Shown here piece after piece: positions 1 to 6,828 of a stretch of 15,633 nucleotides of DNA. This DNA comes from Betaproteobacteria bacterium. GTDB lineage: Bacteria; Pseudomonadota; Gammaproteobacteria; Burkholderiales; Burkholderiaceae_E. Below the pieces are notes generated by a model, which searched no databases, was not told the DNA's origin, and worked only from the letters and a program-made list of their open reading frames with translations. Position numbers and translations under genes: made by a program. Location of the stretch: contig RFPW01000033.1 of NCBI GenBank assembly GCA_009925965.1, positions 1 through 15,633 of the forward strand, read 5' to 3'. Each line of letters starts with the position of its first letter. The first letter of the stretch is position 1.

Positions 1-975
1 TGGGCGGCATCGACAAAGTGCCGGAAGTCCTCTGGCGTGCCAAAGCGCGCCGTCGGGGCATACAGGCCCACCGGCTGGTAGCCCCATGAGCCGTCAAAGG
101 GGTGCTCGCTGACCGGCATCAGCTCCAGGTGGGTGAAACCCATGTCCCGGGCGTAGGGCACCAGGGTGTCGGCCAGTTCCCGGTAGCTCAGCCAACGCCA
201 GCCATCGGCCTTGCGCCAGGACCCCAGATGTACCTCGTAGATGCTGATTGGTTGGTCGAAGTCGTTTGCCTTTGCCCGCTCCGGCTGCATGGGAGTGACC
301 GGCGGCAGGCCTTGCACGATGCTGGCGGTGCCGGGCCGCAGCTCAGATCGAAAGGCAAAGGGATCAGCCTTAAGCAGCAGCTCACCCGCGTGGGTCCGGA
401 TTTCAAATTTGTAGAGTTCGCCCACGCCAAGGCCGGGCACAAACAGCTCCCAGATGCCGCACTCGCGCCGCAAGCGCATGGGGTGGCGGCGGCCGTCCCA
501 GGCGTTGAAAGGCCCCACCACCGATACGCGCTGAGCATTCGGGGCCCAGACCGCAAAGCTGACCCCGGCCACCGATTGCAGGTCGCGCGGATGGGCGCCG
601 AGGCACTGGTGCGGACGACGGTGGGTGCCCTCAGCCAGCAGCCAGAGGTCGAGCTCGCCCAGCACGATGCCGAACCGGTAGGGGTCTTCCCGCCGGGTGG
701 GCCTGGTCAGGCAGGCCAGGCCACTGCACACGCAACAGGTAGTCAAATCGACGACGGCGCCGGGCCAGCCGGACGCCAAAGACCTCGCTACCAGCCAGCC
801 GCTGCAGGCCCGCCACACTGCGACCGGTGGTGCGGTCGAGCAGGTCAACGCCCAGCGCTTCGGGCAAGAGGGCATGCACCCAGAGCTGCCCGTCGCGCTC
901 TTGCATGCCCAGAACGGCGCAGGGGTCCGGGTGTCGGGCGCCCATCAGCGCGGCGATGTCCTCAGCGTGCAGCAT
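1..975 (-). CDS. glgB: 1,4-alpha-glucan branching enzyme GlgB, N-terminal part, with apparent frameshift
   Basis: Branching enzyme of glycogen synthesis (GH13 family with an N-terminal CBM48-type domain); it transfers alpha-1,4 chains to make alpha-1,6 branches in the cytoplasm. The gene begins at ATG 975 and runs off the left edge, so only the N-terminal third is present. From 975 the frame reads MLHAEDIAALMGARHPDPCAVLG and continues to about RVQWPGL near 710. From there the family sequence continues one base further on (+1): REDPYRFG, GELDLWLLAEGTH, FAVWAPNAQRVSVVG, FNAWDGRRHPMRLR, YEVHLGSWRK, MGFTHLELMPVSEHPFDGSW, GYQPVGLYAPTARFGTP. That second frame stays open to base 1. The break lies at roughly 695-722 and may be a sequencing error, a genuine lesion or, less likely, programmed shifting. 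The start overlaps the malQ stop by 14 bp, so the two genes are cotranscribed. Family assignment is very secure; integrity of the product is not. Confidence 0.88.
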
Positions 976-2491
976 CTGCTGACCCGGTGAGTGGGCCCAG
1001 TCGGCCGTAGCGTTGCGTGAGTTGGCGTAGGCGCTGTGCCGGCTCCGGACCGACCTGAGCCCACTGAAAACGCCAGGTCCAGTTGCCCTCCCCCACGCCC
1101 GGCCGGTTCATGCGGTCTTGGCCCGGCAGACCGAGTACATCCTGCATCGGGTAGATCGCCATGCCAGCGACGCTGGCGCAGGCGGCATGGATCAGGGACC
1201 AGGCGATATCGTGGCCGTCGCAAGCCAGGTAGTCGCGCACGTGCTGGCGGGTCGCCTCGGGCAGGGTCTGCCACCAACCCAGGCTGGTGTCATTGTCATG
1301 GGTACCGGTGTAGACCACACTATCGGTCGTGTACTGGTGCGGCAGGTAGCGCGAACCAGCGTCCTGCTCAGGGCTGAAAGCGAACTGCAGCACCCGCATG
1401 CCGGGCAGGCCATGGCGCTGGCGCAGCCCGTCAACAGCTGGGGTGATGACCCCCAGATCCTCGGCAATGATCGGCAATGTGCCGATGGTACGAGCTGCAG
1501 CACTCAACAAATCATCCCCGGGGGCGGCCGCCCAGTGCCCATGCATCGCAGTGGGCTCGCTGGCCGGAATCTCCCAGCAACTCTCAAAACCCCGGAAGTG
1601 ATCCAGCCGCACCAGATCGACCAGAGCGCAAGTGCTTTGAATCCGTGCGACCCACCAGCGGAAATGCTCGGACTCGTGGGCGGGCCAGCGGTACAGCGGG
1701 TTACCCCAGCGCTGGCCGGTCGCGCTGAAGCCGTCGGGCGGCACGCCCGCAACCACGGTGGGGCAACCCGCCTCATCGAGCTGAAACAATTCAGGGCGGG
1801 CCCAGACCTCCGCACTTTGGTGAGCGATGAAAATCGGAATGTCACCGACGATGCGTACGCCACGGTCGTTGGCATAGGCCTTGAACCCACGCCATTGACG
1901 AAAAAACACCCATTGGCAAAATTGCCAGAACCTGCAGGTCTCAGCCAAGGCCAGGCGTGCCCGCGCAAGGGCTGCGGGTTCGCGCCGGGCCAGGGGCTGA
2001 GCCCACTCGTTCCAGGCCCGGTCCGGGTGCTGCGCCTGCAGGGCCATGAACAGGGCGTAGTCGTCCAACCAGGCAGACTGCTGCTGGCAAAAGACTGCAA
2101 AATCCTCGCGATCCGCCGCACCGGCACGGGCTTCAAACCCCGCTGCAGCCGATGCCAGCACGCTCATACGAAAGGCGATCATGGGCTCGAAATTCACCGC
2201 CTGATCGCTCAAGCCCGGGGCCGGCGCCAGTGCATCGGCAGCCAGCCAGCCCTGCCGGTGCAGGTCGGCCAGGTCGATGAGCAGCGGGTTGCCGGCAAAG
2301 GCCGAACTGCTCATGTAGGGAGAATTGCCCAGACCAACGCCACCGAGTGGCAGCATCTGCCAAAGGCTTTGCCCACCCGCCACCAGCCAGTCGACAAAAT
2401 GGTATGCCGAAGGCCCGAGGTCGCCGCTGCCGTGGGGGCCGGGCAACGAAGTGGGGTGAAGCAGCACACCGCTGGCGCGTGGGAATTGCAT
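962..2491 (-). CDS. malQ: 4-alpha-glucanotransferase (amylomaltase) MalQ
   Basis: GH77 amylomaltase, cytoplasmic: it disproportionates maltodextrins by moving glucan segments between alpha-1,4 chains. The product has 509 residues, the usual length of the short bacterial form. It starts RASGVLLHPTSLPGPHGSGDLG, typical of the family N-terminus. Active-site residues are in place: nucleophile Asp about 297 in VRLDHFRGF, acid/base Glu about 344 in IIAEDLGVIT, and Asp about 399 in YTGTHDNDT. I chose ATG 2491 over the in-frame TTG at 2494 because the family begins MQFPRASG. No clear Shine-Dalgarno sequence is visible in front of it. Its 3' end overlaps glgB by 14 bp, so chain rearrangement and branching are encoded together. 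The region is visibly richer in G+C than the cyn and liv genes to the right. Confidence 0.96.
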   Translation of the reverse strand: MQFPRASGVLLHPTSLPGPHGSGDLGPSAYHFVDWLVAGGQSLWQMLPLGGVGLGNSPYMSSSAFAGNPLLIDLADLHRQGWLAADALAPAPGLSDQAVNFEPMIAFRMSVLASAAAGFEARAGAADREDFAVFCQQQSAWLDDYALFMALQAQHPDRAWNEWAQPLARREPAALARARLALAETCRFWQFCQWVFFRQWRGFKAYANDRGVRIVGDIPIFIAHQSAEVWARPELFQLDEAGCPTVVAGVPPDGFSATGQRWGNPLYRWPAHESEHFRWWVARIQSTCALVDLVRLDHFRGFESCWEIPASEPTAMHGHWAAAPGDDLLSAAARTIGTLPIIAEDLGVITPAVDGLRQRHGLPGMRVLQFAFSPEQDAGSRYLPHQYTTDSVVYTGTHDNDTSLGWWQTLPEATRQHVRDYLACDGHDIAWSLIHAACASVAGMAIYPMQDVLGLPGQDRMNRPGVGEGNWTWRFQWAQVGPEPAQRLRQLTQRYGRLGPLTGSADAAR

Positions 2492-2519
2492 CAAGGGTCA
2501 ATGTCTACTTGGGAGAGTC

Positions 2520-2554
2520 AAAGCGCTCGATTCACGCCAAGCACGAGGCGCTTT
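2520..2554. repeat. Inverted repeat in the malQ leader
   Basis: AAAGCGC (2520-2526) pairs with GCGCTTT (2548-2554). The inner TCG (2527-2529) and CGA (2544-2546) extend the stem past one bulged base. It lies 29-63 bases upstream of the malQ ATG, so it would fold in the malQ leader RNA or act as a protein site. There is no T-run on either side, so it is not an intrinsic terminator. Its function is unknown. I see nothing else convincing, including no clear sigma-70 promoter, between 2492 and 2632. Confidence 0.4.
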
Positions 2555-2632
2555 AGCCCAGCGCGAATCTTATTGAATCATGTTACGACAGTATGACGCG
2601 CCTGCTCACCATATTTACGAAACTGTGAGGTC

Positions 2633-2660
2633 AAAAAAAAGCCCCTGTCGGGCGGGGCTT
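2633..2660 (-). terminator. Rho-independent terminator of the cyn operon
   Basis: Read on the minus strand: stem AAGCCCC (2660-2654), eight-base loop, matching arm GGGGCTT (2645-2639), followed by an unbroken T-run down to 2633. A GC-rich stem followed directly by eight Ts is a textbook intrinsic terminator. It lies about 155 bp downstream of the cynS stop and in front of malQ, so it separates the cyn transcript from malQ-glgB. Bases 2661-2814 hold no gene that I can support, only a weak 6-bp inverted repeat (CGGGCC 2754-2759 and GGCCCG 2775-2780). Confidence 0.85.
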
Positions 2661-2814
2661 GAAGCGAGCTAGAGCGTGCCCGGCTGGACCCTGCGCGCAC
2701 TTATCGAGAAGAGCAAATTGGAAGTCCGAAAAATCACGCTTGACGCGCTCTTTCGGGCCAGGCAACAGCGAGCCGGCCCGCCATCTGAGTGAGCGCCGAC
2801 TCCAGACATTCGGC

Positions 2815-3258
2815 TCAGTAGGTCTTGTACGGCAAGAACTTTCCGCTCAGGACCATATGGACTCGGTCCCCCTTGGGGTCTGGCTCGCGCGTGATGTCCA
2901 TCGAGAAATCGATCGCACTCATGATGCCGTCGCCAAATTCTTCGTGGATCAGTGACTTGATGGTCGTACCGTAGACACTCACGAGCTCGTAGAGCCGGTA
3001 AATCAGCGGATCCGTGGGGACCTGACTCGGTAGCGAACCCTTATACGGCACCACTTGAAGCAGTTTGACCGCCATCGGTGGAAGGTCGAATAAGTGCCCC
3101 ACGACCGTCGCCTGCTCCGCCGTGAACGTCATCTGTCCGAGGCATCCCGCAGTCACCCACTCTTTGCTGGCACCAACTGCTTCGGCGACTGAGACCCAGC
3201 TGAGTCCCTTCTCGATCTTGGCTGCAACAATCATTTCGGTGACGTCATGTCGGTTCAT
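2815..3258 (-). CDS. cynS: Cyanate hydratase (cyanase) CynS
   Basis: Cytoplasmic cyanase: cyanate + bicarbonate gives, after decarboxylation of carbamate, ammonia and two CO2. It detoxifies cyanate and releases it as a nitrogen source. The product has 147 residues (E. coli enzyme 156). The catalytic triad is visible as Arg88 and Glu91 in YRLYELVSVYG and Ser114 in GIMSAIDF, each eight lower than E. coli Arg96, Glu99 and Ser122. The N-terminal part is the helical, HTH-like domain (LSWVSVAEAVGASKEWVTAG) and the end LSGKFLPYKTY is typical. The frame is open much further upstream, but ATG 3258 matches the family start and has a GGAG Shine-Dalgarno (3264-3267) at 5 nt. It is the last gene of the cyn unit, 46 bp after cynD and before the terminator. 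No carbonic anhydrase gene (cynT) accompanies it. Confidence 0.97.
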   Translation of the reverse strand: MNRHDVTEMIVAAKIEKGLSWVSVAEAVGASKEWVTAGCLGQMTFTAEQATVVGHLFDLPPMAVKLLQVVPYKGSLPSQVPTDPLIYRLYELVSVYGTTIKSLIHEEFGDGIMSAIDFSMDITREPDPKGDRVHMVLSGKFLPYKTY

Positions 3259-3304
3259 ATGGGCTCCGAGTCTAAATTGAACGGCAATTGAAATGCGATC
3301 AGGG

Positions 3305-4174
3305 TCAAGAAATCGGATCGAGTCCGGGCTGCACCCGGGGAGGTCGCCAGCCGGCTGGAACGAACTGCGTCTCACTGGGGCTCGAGAGCTCTCTCGAGCG
3401 GCGTACCAGAAAGTCGACCAAATGGTTTCGGATCCGGTAGTACTGGGGATCGTGATGAAGCGATTCGCGAGTACGGTCCGTGGGCAGCGTGATTTCGACG
3501 ATTTCAGCGATCCGGGCACCGGGCCCATTGCTCATCAACAGCACCTCGTCGGCCAGCAAAATCGCCTCGTCCACATCATGGGTAATCATGAATACGGTCT
3601 GCTCGGTTGCCCGAACAATCGCGCGCAGCTCTTCCTGAATGGTTCCGCGCGTCAAAGCATCGAGCGCGCCAAATGGTTCGTCGAGCAACAGCATCTTGGG
3701 CTCAATCGAAAATGCCCGGGCGATCCCGACCCGCTGGCGCATGCCGCCCGACAACTGAGCCGGCTTGAGATCAAGCGCGTGTGTCAGACCGACCATGTGG
3801 ATATAGCGCTCGACATGCGAATCGACCCGGGCACGGCTCCAGTCAGGGTGCCGAGAACGAACGGCAAAGCTCACATTGCCGCGCACCGTCAACCAGGGCA
3901 TAAGAGCGTGGCTTTGAAACACAACGCCGCGATCCAGGGACGGCCCGCTGAGTTCGCGTCCCGCAAGAAAGACGTTCCCTGAGGTCGGAACCTCGAGTCC
4001 CGCGAGCACATTCAGGATGGTGGTCTTGCCGCAGCCCGAGTGCCCGATGATGCAGACAAACCGGCCACGCTCGATATCAAAACTCAGACCCTCGAACACA
4101 GGCCGGGCAGGCTTACCGTCGGGCGACGGGAAGCGCTTCATGAGCCCCTCAATTCGCAGAAACGGCAAATTCAT
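3305..4174 (-). CDS. cynD: Cyanate/nitrate-type ABC transporter ATP-binding protein
   Basis: ATPase of an NrtD/TauB/SsuB-type importer that energises uptake through the neighbouring permease. The product has 289 residues. All nucleotide-binding motifs are intact: Walker A GHSGCGKT (44-51), Q-loop VFQSH (Gln87), signature LSGGMRQ (141-147), Walker B LLLDEP (Asp165, Glu166), D-loop ALDALT, and switch His199 in MITHDVDEA. The last 50 residues (ARIAEIVEITLP, then an Arg/Ser/Pro-rich tail) follow the NrtD pattern. I start at ATG 4174 because it forms a 4-bp ATGA overlap with the cynB stop and directly precedes the conserved LPFLRIEGLMKRF; the longer open frame upstream lies inside cynB. A perfect 9-bp-arm inverted repeat sits in the 3' end of the gene. 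Substrate is assigned from cynS 46 bp downstream; nitrate or nitrite are alternatives. Confidence 0.92.
   Translation of the reverse strand: MNLPFLRIEGLMKRFPSPDGKPARPVFEGLSFDIERGRFVCIIGHSGCGKTTILNVLAGLEVPTSGNVFLAGRELSGPSLDRGVVFQSHALMPWLTVRGNVSFAVRSRHPDWSRARVDSHVERYIHMVGLTHALDLKPAQLSGGMRQRVGIARAFSIEPKMLLLDEPFGALDALTRGTIQEELRAIVRATEQTVFMITHDVDEAILLADEVLLMSNGPGARIAEIVEITLPTDRTRESLHHDPQYYRIRNHLVDFLVRRSRELSSPSETQFVPAGWRPPRVQPGLDPIS
3380..3399. repeat. Perfect inverted repeat inside the 3' end of cynD
   Basis: GCTCGAGAG (3380-3388), two-base centre CT, CTCTCGAGC (3391-3399). The arms are exact reverse complements. In the minus-strand mRNA this gives a stable GC-rich hairpin within codons for an Arg-Ser-Arg-Glu-Leu-Ser-Ser stretch, about 75 nt before the cynD stop. 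It may be chance, or it may affect decay or relative expression of cynD and cynS. Confidence 0.6.
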
Positions 4175-5046
4175 TCGACCCAGGTCACCCAGCGTTGCAG
4201 ACGACCAAATAGATGATCCAGGATCATCCCAACAAATCCAATCATCGTGACCGCGAAGATCACATTGGGGAGCGCCAGGTTGTTCCATTCATTCCAAACG
4301 AAATAACCAATACCGGTCCCGCCCACCAACATTTCTGCAGCGACGATGACTAACCAGGCAATCCCCATCGAGATCCGCATCCCGGTCACAATCGTTGGTG
4401 CAGCCGCTGGCAAGATGACCTCCAGCGCTCGACGCAACGGTCTGACCTGAAGGGTCGCGGCCACAGCGAGCCAATCCCGTCGAACCGAGGCGACCCCAAA
4501 AGCGGTATTGATCAGTATCGGCCAAATCGAACAGACAAAGATCACGAAGACGCCTGAGATCGTCGAATCCTTCAGCGTGTAGAGCGCAATCGGCATCCAG
4601 GCGAGGGGTGATATCGGTTTGAGAATCTGGATGAAAGGATCCAGCGCGCGGTAGATCAGCGGTGACATACCGATCGCGAAACCAAGGGGCACCGCAAGCA
4701 CTAGCGCAAGCCCAAACCCGAGCGCAACTCGGCCCAAAGAATGGGCAACCTGAATCCCAATCCCCTTGTCGTTTGGGCCTCGATCATAAAAGGGGTCGCT
4801 CAGATGCTGAACAAACGCCCGACCTACGTCGACCGGACGCGGAAACCCCGAGGCCGACTTGGACTTCCCCATCAACTGCGCATACTCGGCATCGACAGCC
4901 TTCGATTGGCCACTGGTAGCCGAAATCGCGGGCGCAGTAGCCAGTTGCCAGACCCCGATAAAGAGTGCAAACAGGAGAACCGAGAGAACGGCCGCCGTCC
5001 AGCGATCCGCTCGAGTCAACCCGTTCGAAAGTCCGTTCGAAAGCAC
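4171..5046 (-). CDS. cynB: Cyanate/nitrate-type ABC transporter permease
   Basis: Inner-membrane permease of the NrtB/CynB type, 291 residues. Hydrophobic segments lie at about 18-37, 108-128, 147-157, 164-184, 228-243 and 260-280. The cytoplasmic loop that contacts the ATPase is recognisable (AVAATLQ..., then EVILPAAAPTIVTGMR, about 194-224), followed by the family hallmark ISMGIAWLVIVAAEMLVGG and GIGYFVWNEWNNL. The start is GTG 5046, preceded by AAGGG at 8 nt and lying 17 bp after the cynA stop. An AGGAG one base before the GTG is too close to serve. The first codons are an exact tandem duplication giving Leu-Ser-Asn-Gly twice. The stop overlaps the cynD start (ATGA), so the two are translationally coupled. 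Substrate is inferred from cynS. Confidence 0.9.
   Translation of the reverse strand: MLSNGLSNGLTRADRWTAAVLSVLLFALFIGVWQLATAPAISATSGQSKAVDAEYAQLMGKSKSASGFPRPVDVGRAFVQHLSDPFYDRGPNDKGIGIQVAHSLGRVALGFGLALVLAVPLGFAIGMSPLIYRALDPFIQILKPISPLAWMPIALYTLKDSTISGVFVIFVCSIWPILINTAFGVASVRRDWLAVAATLQVRPLRRALEVILPAAAPTIVTGMRISMGIAWLVIVAAEMLVGGTGIGYFVWNEWNNLALPNVIFAVTMIGFVGMILDHLFGRLQRWVTWVE
5021..5043. repeat. 12-bp tandem duplication at the start of cynB
   Basis: CCGTTCGAAAG occurs at 5021-5031 and again at 5033-5043 with one base between (period 12). On the coding strand it encodes Leu-Ser-Asn-Gly twice directly after the GTG start codon. Each unit contains the palindrome TTCGAA. It probably arose by slippage and looks neutral. 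Confidence 0.8.
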
Positions 5047-5063
5047 GCTCCTCGCCCTTTGCT

Positions 5064-6476
5064 TTAGGCCGCGACTTTCTTGATCGGAAAGCTCTCAAGG
5101 TAGGCATCGGGCTTGGCTGGATCAAATTCACGTCCCATCACCGAGAACTTGCGGTAGTTCTCCTTGGGCGGGTTCATACCAAGCTGTGCCATTGTCTTGC
5201 GCGCATCGGTCAGTAAATAAACTTTCTCGGCGATCTCGCGGTAGCGGACATCTCCTTTGAGGTACCCCCAGCGTTTGAGCTGAGTCATGATCCAGACGGC
5301 CATCGAGTACCAGGGAAATGGGTCGTAATCGACCCGCTCGGGGACGTTCCGGACATTGCCCAAGCCATCGGCAAAGCGACCAATCAAAACCTGTTCAAGG
5401 ACGGCCTTGGGCTGATTAAGGTAATTGGCAGGGGACAAAACCTCCGCCATGATCGGTCGATTTTTGGGGTCGCGTGCCATCGCAGCGGACTTGAGGATGG
5501 AACGATAAAGCGCAGCAAAGGTATTCGGGTTCTGCGTGATGAAGTCGCTCGGGATGCCGAACGAACAACAGGGATGCCCATCCCAGATTTCACGTGAAAG
5601 CAGATGAATGAAGCCCACTTCATCAAAGACCGCCCGCTGGTTAATCGGGTCGGGGCCAAGGAATCCGTCGAGATTACCGGCGCGCAAATTTGCCACCATT
5701 TCAGCAGGCGGAACGACCCGAATCTGCACATCACGATTGGGATCCAGCCCCGCCTCAGCGAGGTAGTAGCGCAACAGCAGGTTATGGATTGAAAACTCGA
5801 ACGGAACCGCAAACTTGAACCCCTTCCAGTTAGCCGGGCTTCGGTTCTCCTTGTGCTTGAGCGCGAGCGTCAGCGCCTGACCGTTGATGTTCTGAATCGT
5901 CATCACGTTCGTCGGGATCGGGGCCGAACCGACTCCGATCGACATCGCGATGGGCATCGGAGCAAGCATATGACTGGCGTCGTATTCCCGATTGATCACC
6001 TTGTCGCGAATCAGGGCCCACCCGGCCGTCTTGACCATTGAGACCTGCAAGCCCTCACGTGCATAGAAACCCAATGGTTCTGCAATGATCAGGGGGCTCG
6101 CACATGTAATCGCGATGAAGCCGACTTTGAGCTCGCGTTTCTCGATCGTGCCCGTCTTTTCTGCCGCAAAGGCTTCAATGGCCCCGAGAGGCAAAACGGA
6201 CGAGATCGCAGCCATCGCGTTGGTGCGACCGACTGCACGCAAGAAATTTCTTCGCTCTTGATCACGTGGGAATATCGCGCGCATGACGGCTGACTGGATC
6301 ACCCGCCGGTGGAGCGCGTCGACATCCGTGACTGGAGCAGAGCGAAGTGCATCGACTGCCCCAACGTTTTCCAACCTGGGAGCCGCCGCTTGATGCTCGG
6401 CCTCATCCCGGTGTCGGCCGCAAGCGCAGGCGCCAAGACGAACATACGGATCGAAGGGATCGTCAAATGCAGACAT
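5064..6476 (-). CDS. cynA: Cyanate/nitrate-type ABC transporter substrate-binding protein, Tat-exported
   Basis: Periplasmic binding protein of the NrtA/CmpA/CynA family, 470 residues, which delivers anion to the CynBD importer. Mature-domain hallmarks are ELKVGFIAITCASPLIIAEP, GFYAREGLQVSMVKTAGWA, NREYDASHMLAPMP, FDEVGFIHLLSREIWDGHPC and PFPWYSMAVWIMTQLKRWGY. Export appears to be by Tat: a twin-arginine motif RRNFLR (75-80), a hydrophobic stretch and a probable cleavage after about residue 105 (AFAAE). In front of it lies a roughly 70-residue hydrophilic extension holding DDPFDP and a CxCGxH...H motif (Cys17, Cys19, His22, His28). I chose ATG 6476 because it has a GAGG Shine-Dalgarno at 6 nt and DDPFDP/CxCG leaders recur, from memory, in related proteins; the frame continues upstream without RBS support. 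It is the first gene of the operon, about 49 nt after a predicted sigma-54 start site. Confidence 0.9.
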   Translation of the reverse strand: MSAFDDPFDPYVRLGACACGRHRDEAEHQAAAPRLENVGAVDALRSAPVTDVDALHRRVIQSAVMRAIFPRDQERRNFLRAVGRTNAMAAISSVLPLGAIEAFAAEKTGTIEKRELKVGFIAITCASPLIIAEPLGFYAREGLQVSMVKTAGWALIRDKVINREYDASHMLAPMPIAMSIGVGSAPIPTNVMTIQNINGQALTLALKHKENRSPANWKGFKFAVPFEFSIHNLLLRYYLAEAGLDPNRDVQIRVVPPAEMVANLRAGNLDGFLGPDPINQRAVFDEVGFIHLLSREIWDGHPCCSFGIPSDFITQNPNTFAALYRSILKSAAMARDPKNRPIMAEVLSPANYLNQPKAVLEQVLIGRFADGLGNVRNVPERVDYDPFPWYSMAVWIMTQLKRWGYLKGDVRYREIAEKVYLLTDARKTMAQLGMNPPKENYRKFSVMGREFDPAKPDAYLESFPIKKVAA

Positions 6477-6535
6477 CAAAATCCTCGATAGACAGAGCCA
6501 CGACTCGACAGAGAAGTCGCTATGGCTCGCCATCG

Positions 6536-6551
6536 AGCATCCTTCATGCCA
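6536..6551 (-). promoter_or_regulatory. Predicted sigma-54 (-24/-12) promoter of the cyn operon
   Basis: Minus-strand TGGCATGAAGGATGCT has the invariant GG-N10-GC spacing and matches the sigma-54 pattern TGGCAYG-N4-TTGCW at all but one defined position (ATGC for TTGC); the base in front is also the preferred T. The predicted transcription start is near 6525, giving a leader of about 49 nt with the cynA Shine-Dalgarno near its end. The position, directly ahead of a nitrogen-scavenging operon with NtrC-like sites behind it, supports the call. It was read by eye, without a matrix score. Confidence 0.65.
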
Positions 6552-6582
6552 AGGTGGACGGGCTGCTCTCCTTTGAGCAGAA

Positions 6583-6599
6583 TTCACCGTGCTGGTGCA
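6583..6599. promoter_or_regulatory. NtrC-like enhancer site, proximal
   Basis: TTCACCGTGCTGGTGCA resembles the NtrC operator TGCACC-N5-GGTGCA with 11 of 12 defined bases matching. It is centred about 66 bp upstream of the predicted cyn transcription start, with correct half-site spacing. Sites this close to a sigma-54 promoter are less usual than sites beyond -100, but they occur. Confidence 0.55.
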
Positions 6600-6678
6600 A
6601 CACCCGCTTCAGTGGCTCATTCAAGGCCGATTTGGCGGCGCCGGTGAGGGGGCCAAAAATCGCGAGCATCAGGTTGTC

Positions 6679-6695
6679 CGCATCAACTTGGTGCG
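6679..6695. promoter_or_regulatory. NtrC-like enhancer site, distal (weaker)
   Basis: CGCATCAACTTGGTGCG matches 9 of 12 defined bases of TGCACC-N5-GGTGCA with correct spacing. Its centre is 96 bp from that of the proximal site, about nine helical turns, so both could face the same side of the DNA. It lies about 162 bp upstream of the predicted start, a usual enhancer distance. Alone it would be weak; the pairing makes it plausible. Confidence 0.35.
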
Positions 6696-6726
6696 CACGA
6701 TAACGCGCGCTGATTCGGATTGCTGA

Positions 6727-6742
6727 TCCCCCGCTCGGGGGA
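6727..6742. repeat. GC-rich hairpin in the intergenic region
   Basis: TCCCCC (6727-6732), loop GCTC, GGGGGA (6737-6742). It is a perfect six-base-pair stem between the GlcG-like gene and the cyn promoter region. No T-run follows on either strand, so it is not a canonical terminator, though it may mark or protect the 3' end of the upstream transcript. Confidence 0.45.
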
Positions 6743-6828
6743 GCCTTCAACCGGCAACACCGTCCCAAGACCACATTTGGCAGCCTGGATTAGCAGGGTG
6801 AGTGGCTGTACTCGATGGTGATTATTTG

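Noticed and set aside
102..1010. A 302-codon open frame on the plus strand opposite glgB
   Set aside because: Low-complexity Pro/Gly/Arg/Ala-rich product; the minus strand clearly encodes GlgB across the same bases.
1118..2596. A 492-codon open frame on the plus strand opposite malQ
   Set aside because: Its translation shows no recognisable family, while the opposite strand is a complete amylomaltase with all active-site residues. Long antisense frames are common in GC-rich genes.
2623..2645. Minus-strand TTGACC just after the terminator T-run as a -35 box for malQ
   Set aside because: No acceptable -10 hexamer at 16-18 bp; the best candidate (TATGGT) is only 15 bp away and matches poorly.
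3293..3982. A 229-codon plus-strand frame opposite cynD
   Set aside because: It is antisense to an ABC ATPase with every motif intact; no domain and no ribosome binding site were recognised.
6544..6774. A 76-codon minus-strand frame between the GlcG-like gene and cynA
   Set aside because: No recognisable family and no Shine-Dalgarno. It overlaps the predicted sigma-54 promoter and both NtrC-like sites, so the region is better read as regulatory.
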